Numbered from the stretch's first letter, positions 10,001-24,000 are shown. The stretch: DNA of 64,000 nt from Cheiracanthium punctorium (GCA_038373885.1 JAWZYV010012349.1:166501-230500), one strand, 5' to 3'. A program made the numbers and translations. The notes: generated from the sequence alone by a model not told the origin.

Positions 10001-13000
10001 TTAACTAATGATGAATTGCAGATCCAACGCTGAATTAGAATGTGTTGCAACGAATGTCTGAAGTTTAGCAAAGTTAAAAGTATTCAGATAATTTATGTTC
10101 ATGTTATAAATTTGCTTTCAATTTTAAAATATGTCTGTACTTATATGTTGTATATGTTCGTATGAAGTTGTGCTTTTCTAAAAATATTTTTATAAAATTT
10201 AACTTACATCTTAAAAAATCTGATTTGCACACACATTTTCGTAATTATATTAAATTTATGATTTTTGATACACAGTTAGTTCATCCGAAAGTGAGATACA
10301 ATCAGTTTTTTAATTAACAATTGCTATAATATTTGATTTATTAACTTATAATGTAATTAACTTTTTCCTCTTTGAAATAAAAGATAAATTCTAAAATACA
10401 GTTTTAAGAAATGGCTGCCTGTGAACTTAAAATTAGTTCAAAATTTTGCCAAATGCTACCAAGCTCACAGACTTTTTTGGGTAGGGGGGGGGGGGTGTTG
10501 CAAAATTTGAGTGAAGCTTTCCTTAAAACTCTGGCTACAAAAATTACCGACGGCTGTCTCAAGCATTTTATTGATCAGCAGCGACAATTTAACCAAATTG
10601 GTGACAATAGCCGATAAAATGTGGGAGATCAGTCCATTTTTAATGCATTCTGGTAGTCTTATATGATTCTGTAAAAAAGGCATTTACAGTCATAAAGAGA
10701 GGTGTGTAACTAGAATTTTACAAAAGTCTTTTAAGTATAACATTCTAAGTCTTCTCATTCTAAGTTATGAAGAATATGTATATGCAAACATCGTGCAAAA
10801 ACTTGCCAATGTGGTGTGGATTCAGGGATAATTCAGATCATATTCCAGAGATGATCAAAATGAGTATTTCTCACAAAATATTAATACTGAATTTATTATA
10901 ATATTTTTTTTTTCTTTTGTAAAAAGGGAGTCAAAATAAAAAAAAGTTTTTCTTTTTTTAACAAGAAAAAAAAGTTTATTTTTATCAACTTGTTAGATGC
11001 ATTCAGAGAAACCTTAGCATATTTGATAACTCACCAGAGACCTGTTTGAAAACTCAAGTGATTTAGTAGATTCATAGTTTGCTGCACTAATGGTTTATAA
11101 ATGCATGTAGTCCTACATAGCTGCCAACTCTTCCTGTTTTCCAGGAAGACTTCCTGATTTTGATGTTTTCTTCTGTGTTCCTGCAGGAAGATTAAATCTT
11201 CCCTTTTTTTTAGTTTCCTGCCATTTTCCCTTACATACTGCTAAAAAAACAAAACAAACAAACAAAAAAAAAACCAGATAGGATATTTTTAAAGTAAGAA
11301 GTGTGAAGATTTCAATCATTCTCACATTTTGAACACAGCCTTTCTGAACTGTCACAGTCCTCCTTATCTTGTCCCTGGGTTGGGGCTTTTGAGCAAAAGA
11401 GCTGTACTTCCCATACACATTTCCTGAAGCATAAAAAAAAGCCTCTAAGTACTAAAAAAGGAAGTCAGTACTAAATTTAAAATTACTTTTCGACTGTATG
11501 TGACACATGAGTTAAATACCGAGTGCTTATTTTACCAGTCAGTGCTGGCAATCTTGCTGGTCCATGATTTTGAAAGATGTTTCCTAATTCAGAGTAATGA
11601 AAAAATATGTAAATGTGCGAGAATTAAATCTTCTGGAATCTGTGTGGATAAAAAAAGAAAAATTTGATTTGCAAAATTTGGCATTGAAGCTGCAAATCCT
11701 TACATCGTCCAAAACAAGCAGATACTGCTTGTATCAGCTATTCACAAAAATGGTCAAGTTTAGCATTTTTTTTAGTATGGTTTAAACTTGACTGGGAAAA
11801 TCTTCCTGTTTTACCCAGGATTCTTTTTTTTCTTGTTTTTTTACCCTAATCTTCCTGTTTGAAGTGGAGATAGCATACCTGCCAACTTTTACGGATTATC
11901 CGTAAAATATACGGATTTTAGTGTTAATTTACTGATGTACGGATATGACGAGTCATTTTACGGATTGTTTGGCGATTTTCGAAGTTCTCAATTTTTTTCA
12001 GTGCAATCTTTTTCTATCCGTCCAGAGAATATATACTTTCCCTTCAACACTCGTTTATTTAAATGTCCAATACCGTAAGAATAAAAATTGATTCCTATTT
12101 TGATTTTAAATGTAATTTTTTACCTCCCCTCCCCCTCATCTCTCGAAGAAACTAATAAAGGAAAAAAAAAAGCAGCATTGAATAGGGCAGGATCTTTTTC
12201 CATCCCTCTTGAGAGTAAATATTTTTCCTTTAGTACTCTTTCATTTAAAGCTCCAATTCCGTAAGAATAAAAAGTTATTCCTATTTTAAATTAAAATTTT
12301 TAACCCCCCCCCCCCCCCACCGGAAATCAGTCAGGAAGGAAAAAAAAACTTCATTAAGTAGAGCAGGTTCAGTTGTAAATGAAAATGATATTAAAAATTA
12401 AATTAAAGAGCATTTTCACAATAAATAAACTTAGTTTAACAAGTGGTAACAAGAGCACTAGTTATTAACAAAAAATGAACTTAGTTTTACTGATGTGAGA
12501 TGGGAATTTACTGAAATGAGCACAAGATTTTACTGATGTTAATTTTCCCAGGTTGGCAGGTATGAGATAGGTTGACAGCTTAAGTCCAGTATATCATTTT
12601 GAATGAATGTAAAAGTCTTGAGAAATGCCATAGATAATACACATTATCTGACACATTAACTTTGTAGTTATTGTGCTTCGTACGTGTGTTAAATTAAGAG
12701 ATGAATTATTTTTGCCTTCAGTTTTAAACTGAAATGCATTTGAAAATTCATTCGTACATTAGCATTTCACTGTATGAGTTCTTCATTATTAAATTTCTGT
12801 ATACTTCAGTGTTAGTAGTTTTTTAATATGTAGTTATTAAAAATTTATCAATTTTAGATAACCCGTGCTGATGTTGATGTACAGCCTTATGCATTTACAA
12901 CTAAATCACTCTTTGTGGGCCATACAGATTATAAATATTTACGATGGCAGGTAAGTTTCCTCTTTCTTAGATATTAAAATAATTTCAGTTGGTGTGGGTA

Positions 13001-16000
13001 TAATTTATTTACTATTTGGATTTTTATATATCATGTAAGATAAAGTGTTGAAAGTTTACTTGATTGCCTTATTTTTAAGGCTATCAAGTTATTCTATTAT
13101 TGGTTGGATGCATATATAGTGGCCTCTCACTTACTTGACTCTCTTGGTTACATCCCAAATTCATATGGTCCCATCCACGGTTTATAAGGAACAATGCTAA
13201 ACTTCTTTCAGTTATGAATCTTTTCTCAGTTACACGACACTTTAAAACAGGTATGGGCAACCTCTGAAATGTTGTGGGCCAAACTTCGGGATGTTAACAA
13301 AGTAACAGGCTTATAATTGGTATTTTGAATGGTTAATATGGGTTTTATATTGGGTTTTGATATGTTCCGCAGGCCGGATCAAAAGCTATGGTGGGCTGGA
13401 CGGTTGTCCATATGTGCTTTAGTTCTGGTGATTTTACATTTCTCATTCAAGAGTTCTTTAAAGTACTAAATCATCCATGTTTTCTTACCTTTATCATTTC
13501 ACTTCTGTTAAAGTGTATAATCAATAGTGTAAGACATTTCTTATTGAAATTCCTTTGTCATTAATGATAAAATCCATGGCAGGAGGATGGCTGTATGTCT
13601 ATCAAAATGATTATTCCCAAAACAGCTTTTAAAAGCTTTATCAGGCTTAAAAAAAGACTTTTGTTAACTACAAAGACAAACTAAAATCACTTCATTTGTA
13701 AATATCCGATCTGTAAATTTTTAAAATAAGCATAGTGATAAGTAAACTACAGCTAAAGTATTTTGCAGATTTTTTTTTTTTTTAATGTATCTTATAGGTT
13801 ATGTTGAAATATGTTTTTAGTACTCTAAACTTAGTTTTGAATATAGGTAAAATAATGCATATAAAATTTTAAATTTGTGTAAGTGAGCGACCATCTTATG
13901 CAACTCTCAGCTATCACTTTCTTCTACATTACCCTGAAAGTCAGAAATCTGTTTTTTTTTATCAACAGTTTCAAAAGTATTAAATTACTTAAAATGTTAA
14001 TGATGTATAAATATAATGATGTGAAATATTAATTTTTATTTGAACATTTTACAAATAATTTCAAATTAATTGAGCACAGGGCTGGACAGATGCAAGGGGT
14101 GATCCAGCGAATGCCCGAAAGACCGGTGTCTTCGAAAATCAGAATGGGGTGGCATTCTCTGAGCTTTCATTATTTAGGGGTAACTTGAGGGCTGGTCTAG
14201 TCGAATTGCCCCTTGCGCTTTTAGCAGTCCAGTCCAATCCTGATTGACTAAACCTTTTTGTCAGGGTTGGGAAAAAAAACCAGTTAAAAAAAAACAACGA
14301 AAACGGGTGTATTTGGTTTAATCCAGGTTTTTTTGGGTTTTTAAAAAATCCTTTTATAATTACATGCTACATATTTATAAATAAAATTATTTGTAAAATG
14401 TTCAAATAAAAATTAATATTTCTTCTGAAAATGATTAAAACTAAGTATATACTTATGTGGACATTGAAATCACTCAAATTTAATATTTTATTTAGAGATA
14501 CTATTTTTTATATTTAGTATCTACTTATATAATATGCTAATGTGTGAGGTACCAAAATTGACGATATTTTCATGCTGAGTGGCAAGAACTAGATGTAAAC
14601 ATTAGTGTAATAACAATACGTGCAAAAATCCAGATTAACGGTTCAATGACATCAGGTGAAGCAAGCATATTCGTTACTGGTTACGTGCGTCACACAGTAG
14701 ATAGATTACAAAATAACAATGTATATGCAAAAAAGCAAAATCTTTCGGATTTTTTTACTCCGCATTTATTGCACATTTAAAAAAAAAACCACTTTGCAGT
14801 GGGTTGAAGCATATTTTAGCCATTTCCTGTTTCCATACACGAAAAAGCGAAATGTTTCTGTTTGGTTTGATTAATGGCAACGGTACTCTGGGTGATCTGC
14901 CAAGGATAGGGGGTGTCTTGGTAGGAGGACTTTCTAAGGGGTTGTAACACGTATCCACGTTACATCTGGAGAAAACCTACCAAAACTCTAGACCATTAGA
15001 CCGACATCCGCACGATTCTACCATTTTCAGTGACATTACCACTGTGCCATGATGAGGACCCGAAAATCTTTCGGATCTATTCACATGTCCCATGGCCACC
15101 ATCAGCTTTTGTCATGATTCCCCCAAAATTTGTAGCAATCATAAGCTAAATAAATTTCATGACAAATACTGTTAAAACCACGAATATGATTTTTGTTGAA
15201 AGGACTCCAATAATTTGGACAAAACTTACTGAGTATATGTGGTAAGGTATAGGGTGGCTAAGCTGGCCACCTTGGAAGCTAGTATAATAAAATACAATTG
15301 TAATTGTTTACTGCATTTTACATGGAATATTGCTCTTAGAATCATCAGTAATAATGGTGATAAGTTGTTCAAAATAATATTTTTAAGGTTTAGAAATAAG
15401 TTGTTAAAACACGAAACCTCTATTTTAAAAATAAGTTAAAAATGCAGCCCATAATTTAAGTTTAATTAATAATTTTTAATAATTATAAAACAGTAAGGTA
15501 TCTAGAGTGATATAAAAACTTATTGCTGATACTTATGAGGATAATTTAAAAATACATCAGAACATATTCTATCTGTAGTATTCGTAATTTTAAATTATTC
15601 TTTAAAAAAAAAACCAATAGTGTTTTTTTTTTTTTTGAGGAAAAAAACCATTTGGTTTGAACCAGTCAGTTTAAATCATGCCAACCCTGCTTTTTTGTTA
15701 AATTGTGTGATCATTTTTCGCTAATAATGCCTTGTCAAAATTTCTCTCCAGATTCAGTATTTACTTTGACATTCATTTTGCAGGTAATTGACACCCCAGG
15801 AATTTTAGATCATCCTCTTGAAGATAGAAATACTATTGAAATGCAAGCTATTACTGCTTTGGCTCATTTAAGAGCTTGTGTAGTTTTCATAATTGATCCA
15901 TCTGAACAATGTAATCATTCTGTAGAGGAACAGGTAAATCTATACTTTTTAAGAAGGAGTAAATAATTTTTTTTCATTAAATAACAGTAAAGAAATTTTA

Positions 16001-19000
16001 ATTTGGTTCATATATGCATGTTGTCCAGTATTAGTGCTAATTTCTCTTTGCATTAATTTGTTATAAACATGCTACACTAATGCAAAAATAATTAGTATTT
16101 TTCTTTTCTAAGGAAACATACCAGTCATCTTTGTTACAATTACAAATTAAAGAAAACGTAATAGTGAAAAAAGAAATATTAATTTGGTTCATAAATGCAT
16201 GTTGTCCAGTATTAATGCTAATTTTTTGCATTAATTTGTTATAAACATGCTTCACTAATACAAGAATAATTACTATTTTTCTTTTATAACGAAACATACC
16301 AGTCATGTTAAATTGCAAATTAAAGAAGCAATACTGAAAGAATAAATTTTAATATGGTTTATAAATCATAGTTGCCAACTCTTCCTGTTTTTGAACTTTT
16401 CTTCTGCCTTCCTGCAAGAAGATGAAATCTTCCCTTTTTTTAACTTTCCTGCCATTTTCTCTACATACTGCTAAAATTTAAAAAATGACAATTAGGATAT
16501 TTTTAAAATAAGAAGTGTGATAATTTCAATTAATTTCGCATTTTGAACACAGCCTTTCTCAACTGTCACAGCTGTCCTTATCTTGTCCCTAGGTAGGGAG
16601 TTTAGGGAAAGAGGTTTTTCTTCCACTTTGCCTAGTCACTCTTTCATATGCTCATTCGGCAGTAACCTATATGTGTATGCCAGGCTAGTAGCATGAAGCA
16701 GCCTTTACACACATCTGCTGATTTGTAAAGCACCAAGAAAAGTATAAAATACTAAAAAAGCTAGTTGATAGTAAAATTTAAAATTACTTTTCAACTATTT
16801 TTGACATGAGTCAAGTACCAAGTGCTTATTTACAGAATTTTTAAAAAAGAACAATTTAACGGTAAGCGCTGCCGATCATGCAGGTCCATGATTTTGAAAG
16901 TTGTTTCCTATGTGTGGTTATATAAATGTGTGGAAATTAAATCTTCTGAAATCCTTGGAGTTGTTTTTGTGGATGGAAAAAGAAAAAATTCATTTGCAAA
17001 ATTTGTCAGCTGCAATGGCCAAAACAAGCCTTTTAACCAGCAAATTAGGAAAACTTCAGATTCTTTTGGCCTGTATAGTCTAAAAACTTCACTTGAAAAA
17101 TCTCCCTGTTCTTCAGGAAATCTTTTTGTTTTTTTACCCAGGCCTTGCTGTTTTAAGGCAAGATAGGTTGGTAGCTATGATAAATGCATGTTGTCCAGTA
17201 TTAATGCTAATTTTTTGCATTGATTTGTTATAAACATGCTACACTAATACAAGAATAATTAGTATTTTTCTTTTCTAAGGAAACATACCAGTCATCTTTG
17301 TTACAATTAAATAGTGATATAAAATAAATTTCAATTTAAAGCATTTAATTTAGGGATGGATGTGAGGCGAGACAGAGATTTGAAGCTTTTTTGCGAGGTC
17401 TTGCATCCATCCCTATTTCATACCTGCCAACTTGTACGGTTTGGCCGTACAATGTACGGATTTTAGCTTAGTTGTACGGTTATACGGCCGCAAGGCAAAA
17501 TTGTACGATTTTTTGGCAAAGTTTAGGCTAATGTGATTTTATTTACTATGTTTCAAAATTTAGTGGTTTTGTGGAGTATTTAAAATTTAAATTACCAATT
17601 GACGTTACGTCGAACGTAAAAACACTAGATCGTTTTATTTCCCATATTTACGCTAACTCCCCCCTCCCCTACCTTTTCTGCCTTTTATGCTTCTTCCACT
17701 GATACGCTGTGTTACTGTTAACCCGAGGGGGAAAATAGGAATTCCCTCCGATATCCGATGCTGCGAAAGCTATGATTGGCTCACAGATTTTTTTTCTCCC
17801 TCCCACCCGTGGCTTGGCTTGTGACGTGTTAGGAGAAGTGGGATGGGAGTTTGTTGCTGCGCATGCACGGAGGTGGATGCGCATTTGTTTAGAAATATCT
17901 CCCTCCCAATATCGCTTGGCTCCCACCCGTAAGCGCAAGTGCAAGAACAACTTTCAATCACAAACACGTGTTGATGAAATTGTCCAGTGTAGTTTTAAGT
18001 TGTGAAATATTAATTTGAAATGTCGAAAATTAAACATAAACAATATAATAAAGTTTTCCTTGATTCTTTTACAAAGGAATATCCTTGTATCGTCAAATCG
18101 CGAAGGGGATGCAATTTTGCTTTTTGCTCCGTGTATAGGACCGACATCAAAATTGTGTATCAAACATAAATAATCTTGCAGACAAATAATTTTCAGTTGT
18201 TGTTGTTGTGTGTGATTATGGCAATGCTACACTAGGGTGATCAGCCAGGGGGGGTGCCTTGGCAGAAGGACTTTCTAAGGGGTTCTAACGCGTACTCACG
18301 TTACATCTGGAGAAAACCTACCAAAACTCTGGATCGACAGCCGCGCGAGGGGACCCGAACCCGGAACCTTCACACTTCAGCCATCTACCATTTTCAGTGG
18401 CAGAACCACTTGTGCCATGGTGAGGCCAAATCATTTTCAGATATAGTTTATTTTTAAAATTTATTTCCAAATATGTACTCACATGAAGTATGTGGAAATG
18501 ATGTTTGCAAACCAGTAGATGAAATCAGGGATGAGCTTCAATCTCAATTTTGCAAATTGATAATTTGCCCGAGAAAGTTCAATCAGAAGAAAGAATGGAC
18601 AAAAAATGGGCTAAAAATTGAGATTGAGAAAATTAACAGCTGCTAGTGGGAAATTTAAATATGATCGAATGTTATGCTAAGCATATTGACTATACCACAC
18701 AGTAATGCTGCTTGTGAACGTTTGTTTAGCAGTGTTAAGAAAAATAGAACACTATTTCATAGTTTTTTGTCTAATGAAACTTTGGAAGACATTTTAATTG
18801 CAAAAAGTGCCATTGCTATGAGGAAGACTTTGATAAGGATTTCTTAAAAGCAGCCAAATCAGCTACTTATGAACATTTGTACTCTAAAGATACCAAATAA
18901 ATGCCCCTCCTTTCCTATATGTGCATATGTATTAAAAATAGTGTACTAAATCTGAATAGTAATTTTAAAAATTGTGTTTGATTACATTTTATCTTTAGTA

Positions 19001-21028
19001 GGCATATTTATTGCGTTACTGCGTGACACCGGGGTATTTTAAGATTTTCAAAAATTGCATGTTGGCAGGTATGCTATTTAATTCTGACCCTCAAAATGCT
19101 CTTTTGTAGAAAAAGTTTGATAGGCTCTGCTGTATCAGGAAAAGTCCATCACTAGCAGGGCGTTCTTTTTTAAGTGTTATTTTTGGTGTATAGATATGTG
19201 ATTATTTTTCTGCAATTTAATTTTTTTGGTTGTAAGTAAGATCTTGTTTCTATGTAAATGACTTTGCATGCATACATAGCATGTTGTCCTGCTATTATTA
19301 GCTTTTCATAGCAATAATGCTTTACAAACATGCTATATAAACTTGTAGGTTAATTAGCATTTTCTCTATGTTGTGTATTGTGCCAGTCACCTACAAACAT
19401 GTTTAACGGAGTCATTGTGTCTGTATACCACTGTCTATAAATTTATTAAATTTTTTCTCACCATTTAAATCTTTTTTCATTTTCATAATATCTTCCCCAT
19501 TTCAATTTTGTTGTATTTAAGTTTGAGCTAAGGTGCATTAGCATGCTGTCCTGCTATTATTGCTTTCCTATAGCAGTAATGCTTTACAAGCATGCTAGAT
19601 TAACTTGTAGGTTAATTAGCAATAGCTCTATTGAGGATTTTGCCAGTCACCTACGAACATAATTTGATTAATATGTACAGTGCTATTTTGAGATACAAAT
19701 TTGTTACTTGTGTAGGCACGTAAGTCAAAATACTCACATCTTCTAATGAAATTATCTGCAGTAATGTATTAATTTGATAGGGAAGGGGGGGGGGTAACAA
19801 AGTATAAAAAAAGATTTCAATTTTGAAGTATAAAAAAAGTATATACATACTGTAATAAAAAAATAAATCTAAACATGTGTTGTCAAAGCCATCCTATCTT
19901 TTAAACAAGAAGTGCGACAATTTCAATTAATTTTGCATTTTGAACACAGCCTTTCTCAACTGTCACAGCTGTCCTTATCTTGCCCCTAGGTAGGGACTAG
20001 GTTTTTCTTTCCATTTTTTCTTCCACTTTGCCTAGTCACTCTTTCGTTTGCTCATTCGGCAGTACCTATATGCGTATGCCAGGCTAGTAGCATGAAGCAG
20101 CCCTTACACACATCTGCTGATTTGTTAAGCACCAAGAAAAATATAAAGTACTAATAAAGCTAGTTGATGGTAAAATTTAAAATTACTTTTCAACTATTTT
20201 TGACACGAGTCAAGTACCAAGTGCTTATTTACAGAATTTTTAAAAAAGAACAATTTAACGTTAGCACTGCCGATCATGCAAGTCTATGATTTTGAAAGTT
20301 GTTTCCTATGTGTGGTTACATAAATGTGTGGAAATTAAATCTGAAATCCTTGGGGTTGTTTTCGTGGATGGAAAAAGAAAAAATTCATTTGCAAAATTTG
20401 TCAGCTGCAATGGCCAAAACAAGCCTTTTAACCAGCAAATTAGGGAAACTTCAGATTCTTTTGTGCCTGTATAGTCTAAAAACTTCACTTGAAAAATCTC
20501 CCTGTTCTTCAGGAAATCTTTTTGTTTTTTTACCCAGGCCTTGCTGTTTTAAGGCAAGATAGGTTGGCAGCTATGATAAATGCATGTTGTCCAGTATTAA
20601 TGCTAATTTTTTGCATTAATTTGTTATAAACATGCTACACTAATACAAGAATAATTAGTATTTTTCTTTTCTAAGGAAACATACCAGTCATCTTTGTTAC
20701 AATTACACCCCCCCCCCTCCCCGAAAAAAAGAGGGGGGGAAGTTGAATAGTGATATAAAATGAACTTCAATTTAAAGCATTTAATTTAGGGATGGATGGA
20801 AGACAAAGTTTTTTTGCGAGACGAGGCAAACATTTTTGACTTTGCAATATATGATTTTGAGAGACGAGACAAAGCTTTCAGGCTGTTTTGCGAGATGCCC
20901 ATTTTCCCGTCTCGCATCCATCCCTATTTAATTCACAGACCCTAAAGTGCTCTTTTGTAGAAAAAGTTTTAACTCTGCTGTACCAGGAAAAAGTTACCAT
21001 CACTGGTGGGGCATTCTTTTCCTTTTTA

Positions 21029-21066
<38 letters not shown>

Positions 21067-24000
21067 TATGTGTATGTATAGATACGTGATTATTTTTCTG
21101 AAATTTAATTTTTAGGTTGTAAGTAATATCTTGTTTCTATGTAAATGACTTTGCATGCGTACATAGCATGTTGTCCTGCTATTATTAGCTTTTCATAGCA
21201 ATAATGCTTTACAAACATGCTATATGAACTTGTAGGTTAATTAGCATTTTCTCTATGTTGTGTATTGTGCCAGTCACCTACAAACATGTTTAACGGAGTC
21301 ATTGTTTCTCTATATATCACTGTCTATAAATTTATTGAATTTTTCTTGCCAATTAAATCTTTTTTCATTTTCATATATCTTCCCCATTTAAGTTTGAGCT
21401 AAGGTGCATTAGCATGCTGTCCTGCTATTATTGCCTTCCTATAGCAGTAATGCTTTACAAGCATGCTACATAAACTTGTAGGTTAATTAGCAATTGCTCT
21501 ATTGAGGATTTTGCCAGTCACCTACAAACATAATTTGATTAATATGTACAGTGGTATTTTGAGATATAAATTAGTTCCTTGTGTGGGCACGTAAGTGAAA
21601 ATACTCACATCTAATGAAATTACAAAAATACAACTAATCGTTACCATGTATAAATAAACTTCCAATTTATCAGCAGTAATGTATTAATTTGATGGGGAAG
21701 GGGGGGGCAACATAAAGTATAAAAAAGATTTCAAATTTAAAGTATAAAAAAAGTATATTCATACTGTAAAAAAGAAAATCTAAACATATCTTGACAAAGC
21801 CATGTGATGCTAAAAGTATTTTACTGTACACTTTTGTTTGATAATTTATTATTCACTTATAGGTAACTCTTTCCAGTTGATTACCATTTATGTAAATAAT
21901 TGACATAATGATTGCTCAGTGTGTAGTGTGTTACAATATATACTTTAAATTACTCTTACTTTAAGCAACTCGCTGAACAACTAATTTAAAATGATTAACA
22001 GTGGACTGTTTTTTGTCTGCCCCCCCCCCCTTATCATTCATTGGCTTAACGTATTGGTATAACTATTTCCTCCTTCATAAACATCAACACACCCACCACT
22101 AACATGCTTTCTTTTGCTGTATTGGCCCAAAAGTTAATGTGATGTTTATTACTGATTATTTCCTGTTAAAAACCTGACTCGTGCTAGATTTGAGGTCTAA
22201 ATACAGGATTTTTTTTAATTATCTTGATAAATTTTGAGGCTGCATTATATTCAGGCTAATACAGTATTTACCTTCATATTCACACCACATTTGTAACACA
22301 CACACCAGCCTTCATGTACCAGTAAGTAATGTACTTCATTCAAACTCACTTCTCCCATCCACTCCTTTGAAAGACGTGACACTCTCTCACTACAGGTTAC
22401 CATTAATTACTTCACAAAGTACCAGCTAGGCTTAAAATTTGTCTCATCCCGTCAGCCAAGCTGCTGATGCTGAGGAAAGCATAGCATAAACAAACTTCCT
22501 TTTTGTAAACAGCAACAACCATTAGGAATGCCCTAATTTTTTTTTTTTTTTTTTTGTCTAATTTATGTATTTTCCTAATTGTTGACACTAAATACTTTAA
22601 GTGAATTGATTTTCTATTTGACATTACATTACATTCTACTTTTACAGGTTGCCTTATTCAACAGTATCAAACCATTGTTTTTAAATAAAGTGAGTATATT
22701 TTTATTTGTTGCTCATTGCTTATCGTGAGCTGTTATGTATACAATAATACTCAATTTTTGAACTTATGTTAGACAAATGTTTTATAATGTTACTATTGTT
22801 TACTTTCAGCCTACTGTAGTTGTTGCAAACAAAAATGATATCATAAAATTAGAAGAATTGCCAGAAGAGAAAAAAGTGAGCATTGTGTTCTTAGTTCCTA
22901 CAGAAAATACAGTTCAATAATTTGTTATTCTTTTACATAATTTTCTTTTTTTGTCAACAGAAAATGATTGATTCCTTATCAGAAGAAGGCTACCCTATTT
23001 TACAAATGAGTACACTAACTGGAGAAGGTGTTGTAGAATTGAGAAATGAAGCTTGTGATAGACTTCTTGCACACAGAGTTGAAGCAAAACTGAAAGGGAA
23101 AAAAGCCACAGGAATTATGAATCGTTTACAAGTTGCTAATCCAAAACCTAGGGATGATAAGGTAAGTTTCTATCTTAGTTCATTGACAATTTTTACTGTA
23201 CAGAGTGTATATGGAGGTAACAGAAGTTTAGAAAAGGTCACACTAAGCCTTATATTGTATGTGTATATATTATTTTATCACTAAATGCATTTCTTTTGGT
23301 TATTTTATTTTGATAAAATCAGTTATTTTCAGCCCTAGACTGTGTCATGTCTCTGTACAATGTTGCTTACTTTAAATACATATAGTCATGTATTATGTGA
23401 TAGTATATATATTTGTAGCAGTCGAAATGTTTTGTAGATCTTGTATGTAGAACATGGACCCTGTTGTATTCCATTTTGATTTAATATTGATTTATTTTTA
23501 TAGGAGAGGCTGCCTTACATACCAGAGAAAGTCTTTGAAATCAAGCAGAAAATGGATTCTGACTGCAAAAAGAAATTGGTATGTGTTTTTAAAATAAAGT
23601 TATTTTCCTGCATTATGTTTTTCTACAGTAGCCCAAGGATTAGTCTGGTAAAGTAAAACTTCTCTAAATGGCCACCTCTCAAAATGGACAAAATTTTCAA
23701 GTACCAAATCAAAAGAACCTAGGAATGGCATAAATGTTTCTTTTGTGGCCACCCCTCATCCTGTCCAATGGACCCTCCCAAAGCCTTAAATATGTAACAA
23801 TTGACCCCTCTTAGCATCCAGTTTTGTTAACTAGTACCCTAGACTGTATCACACATATGTAAAAAGCAAAAAATTTTATTTGATTTTGGGAATACGGCTG
23901 ATTATCTTCCCCAGGGATCTAGGCTGAGGGGAAGGGTGCCCTCCATGGGGGGACTTTCTAAGGGGTTGTAAACAAAGAAAACCACATAAAATTCCAAGCA

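Larger units (their letters stand above)
9697..10130 (+). repeat. Tandem repeat carrying C/D family 2 units
   Basis: The block ATGATAAATATCAATATCAT..AAAATATTTTGCTTAACTAATGA occurs three times (from about 9697, 9754 and 9955). The second and third are followed by a full snoRNA-like unit, so a unit of about 200 bp was duplicated in tandem. Confidence 0.85.
8077..12857 (+). other. NOG1 intron, 4781 bp, with three C/D units
   Basis: It holds C/D units (8584, 9801, 10001), a local tandem repeat (9697-10130), G-runs at 8219, 9106 and 10485, a (GT)n at 9349-9366, and nested transposons at 11116-12583. The stretch 10131-11115 shows nothing recognisable. Confidence 0.6.
12951..15783 (+). other. NOG1 intron, 2833 bp
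   Basis: It carries hAT-type elements at 13248, 14077 and 14262, and a nested antisense SINE at 14875. Stretches 12951-13247 and 13415-14076 show nothing recognisable. Confidence 0.6.
17419..19073 (+). mobile_element. hAT-superfamily transposon, 1655 bp, inactive
   Basis: Ends CATACCTGCCAAC and GTTGGCAGGTATG, with an exact 6-bp target duplication CTATTT (17413-17418, 19074-19079). The homologous site at 20921-20932 has no insertion, so the boundaries are certain. It keeps two transposase pieces, 18020-18172 and 18674-18847, and contains a nested SINE at 18225-18427. The transposase centre is missing or unreadable. Confidence 0.9.
16500..21802 (+). repeat. Tandem segmental duplication inside the NOG1 intron
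   Basis: About 16500-19890 and 19895-21802 are two copies of one segment. Each contains part or all of a CATAGTTGCCAAC element, one subtype-1 and two subtype-2 H/ACA units, and a TAGGGATGGATG MITE. The left copy is longer because of the 1655-bp hAT at 17419-19073. Confidence 0.9.
15934..22647 (+). other. NOG1 intron, 6714 bp, with eight H/ACA-like units
   Basis: This intron is built from a tandem duplication (about 16500-19890 and 19895-21802) plus two more H/ACA units at its left. It also holds a hAT with transposase remains, CATA..TGCCAAC elements and MITEs. The right 850 bases (21803-22647) show only C- and T-runs. Confidence 0.75.

Noticed and set aside
9697..10130. CRISPR-like array
   Set aside because: Only two to three repeats with snoRNA boxes, in a eukaryotic intron; no spacer pattern.
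16822..20562. Homologous 60-114 codon ORFs in two places
   Set aside because: They lie in copies of the CATAGTTGCCAAC element made by the segmental duplication and do not resemble a protein family.
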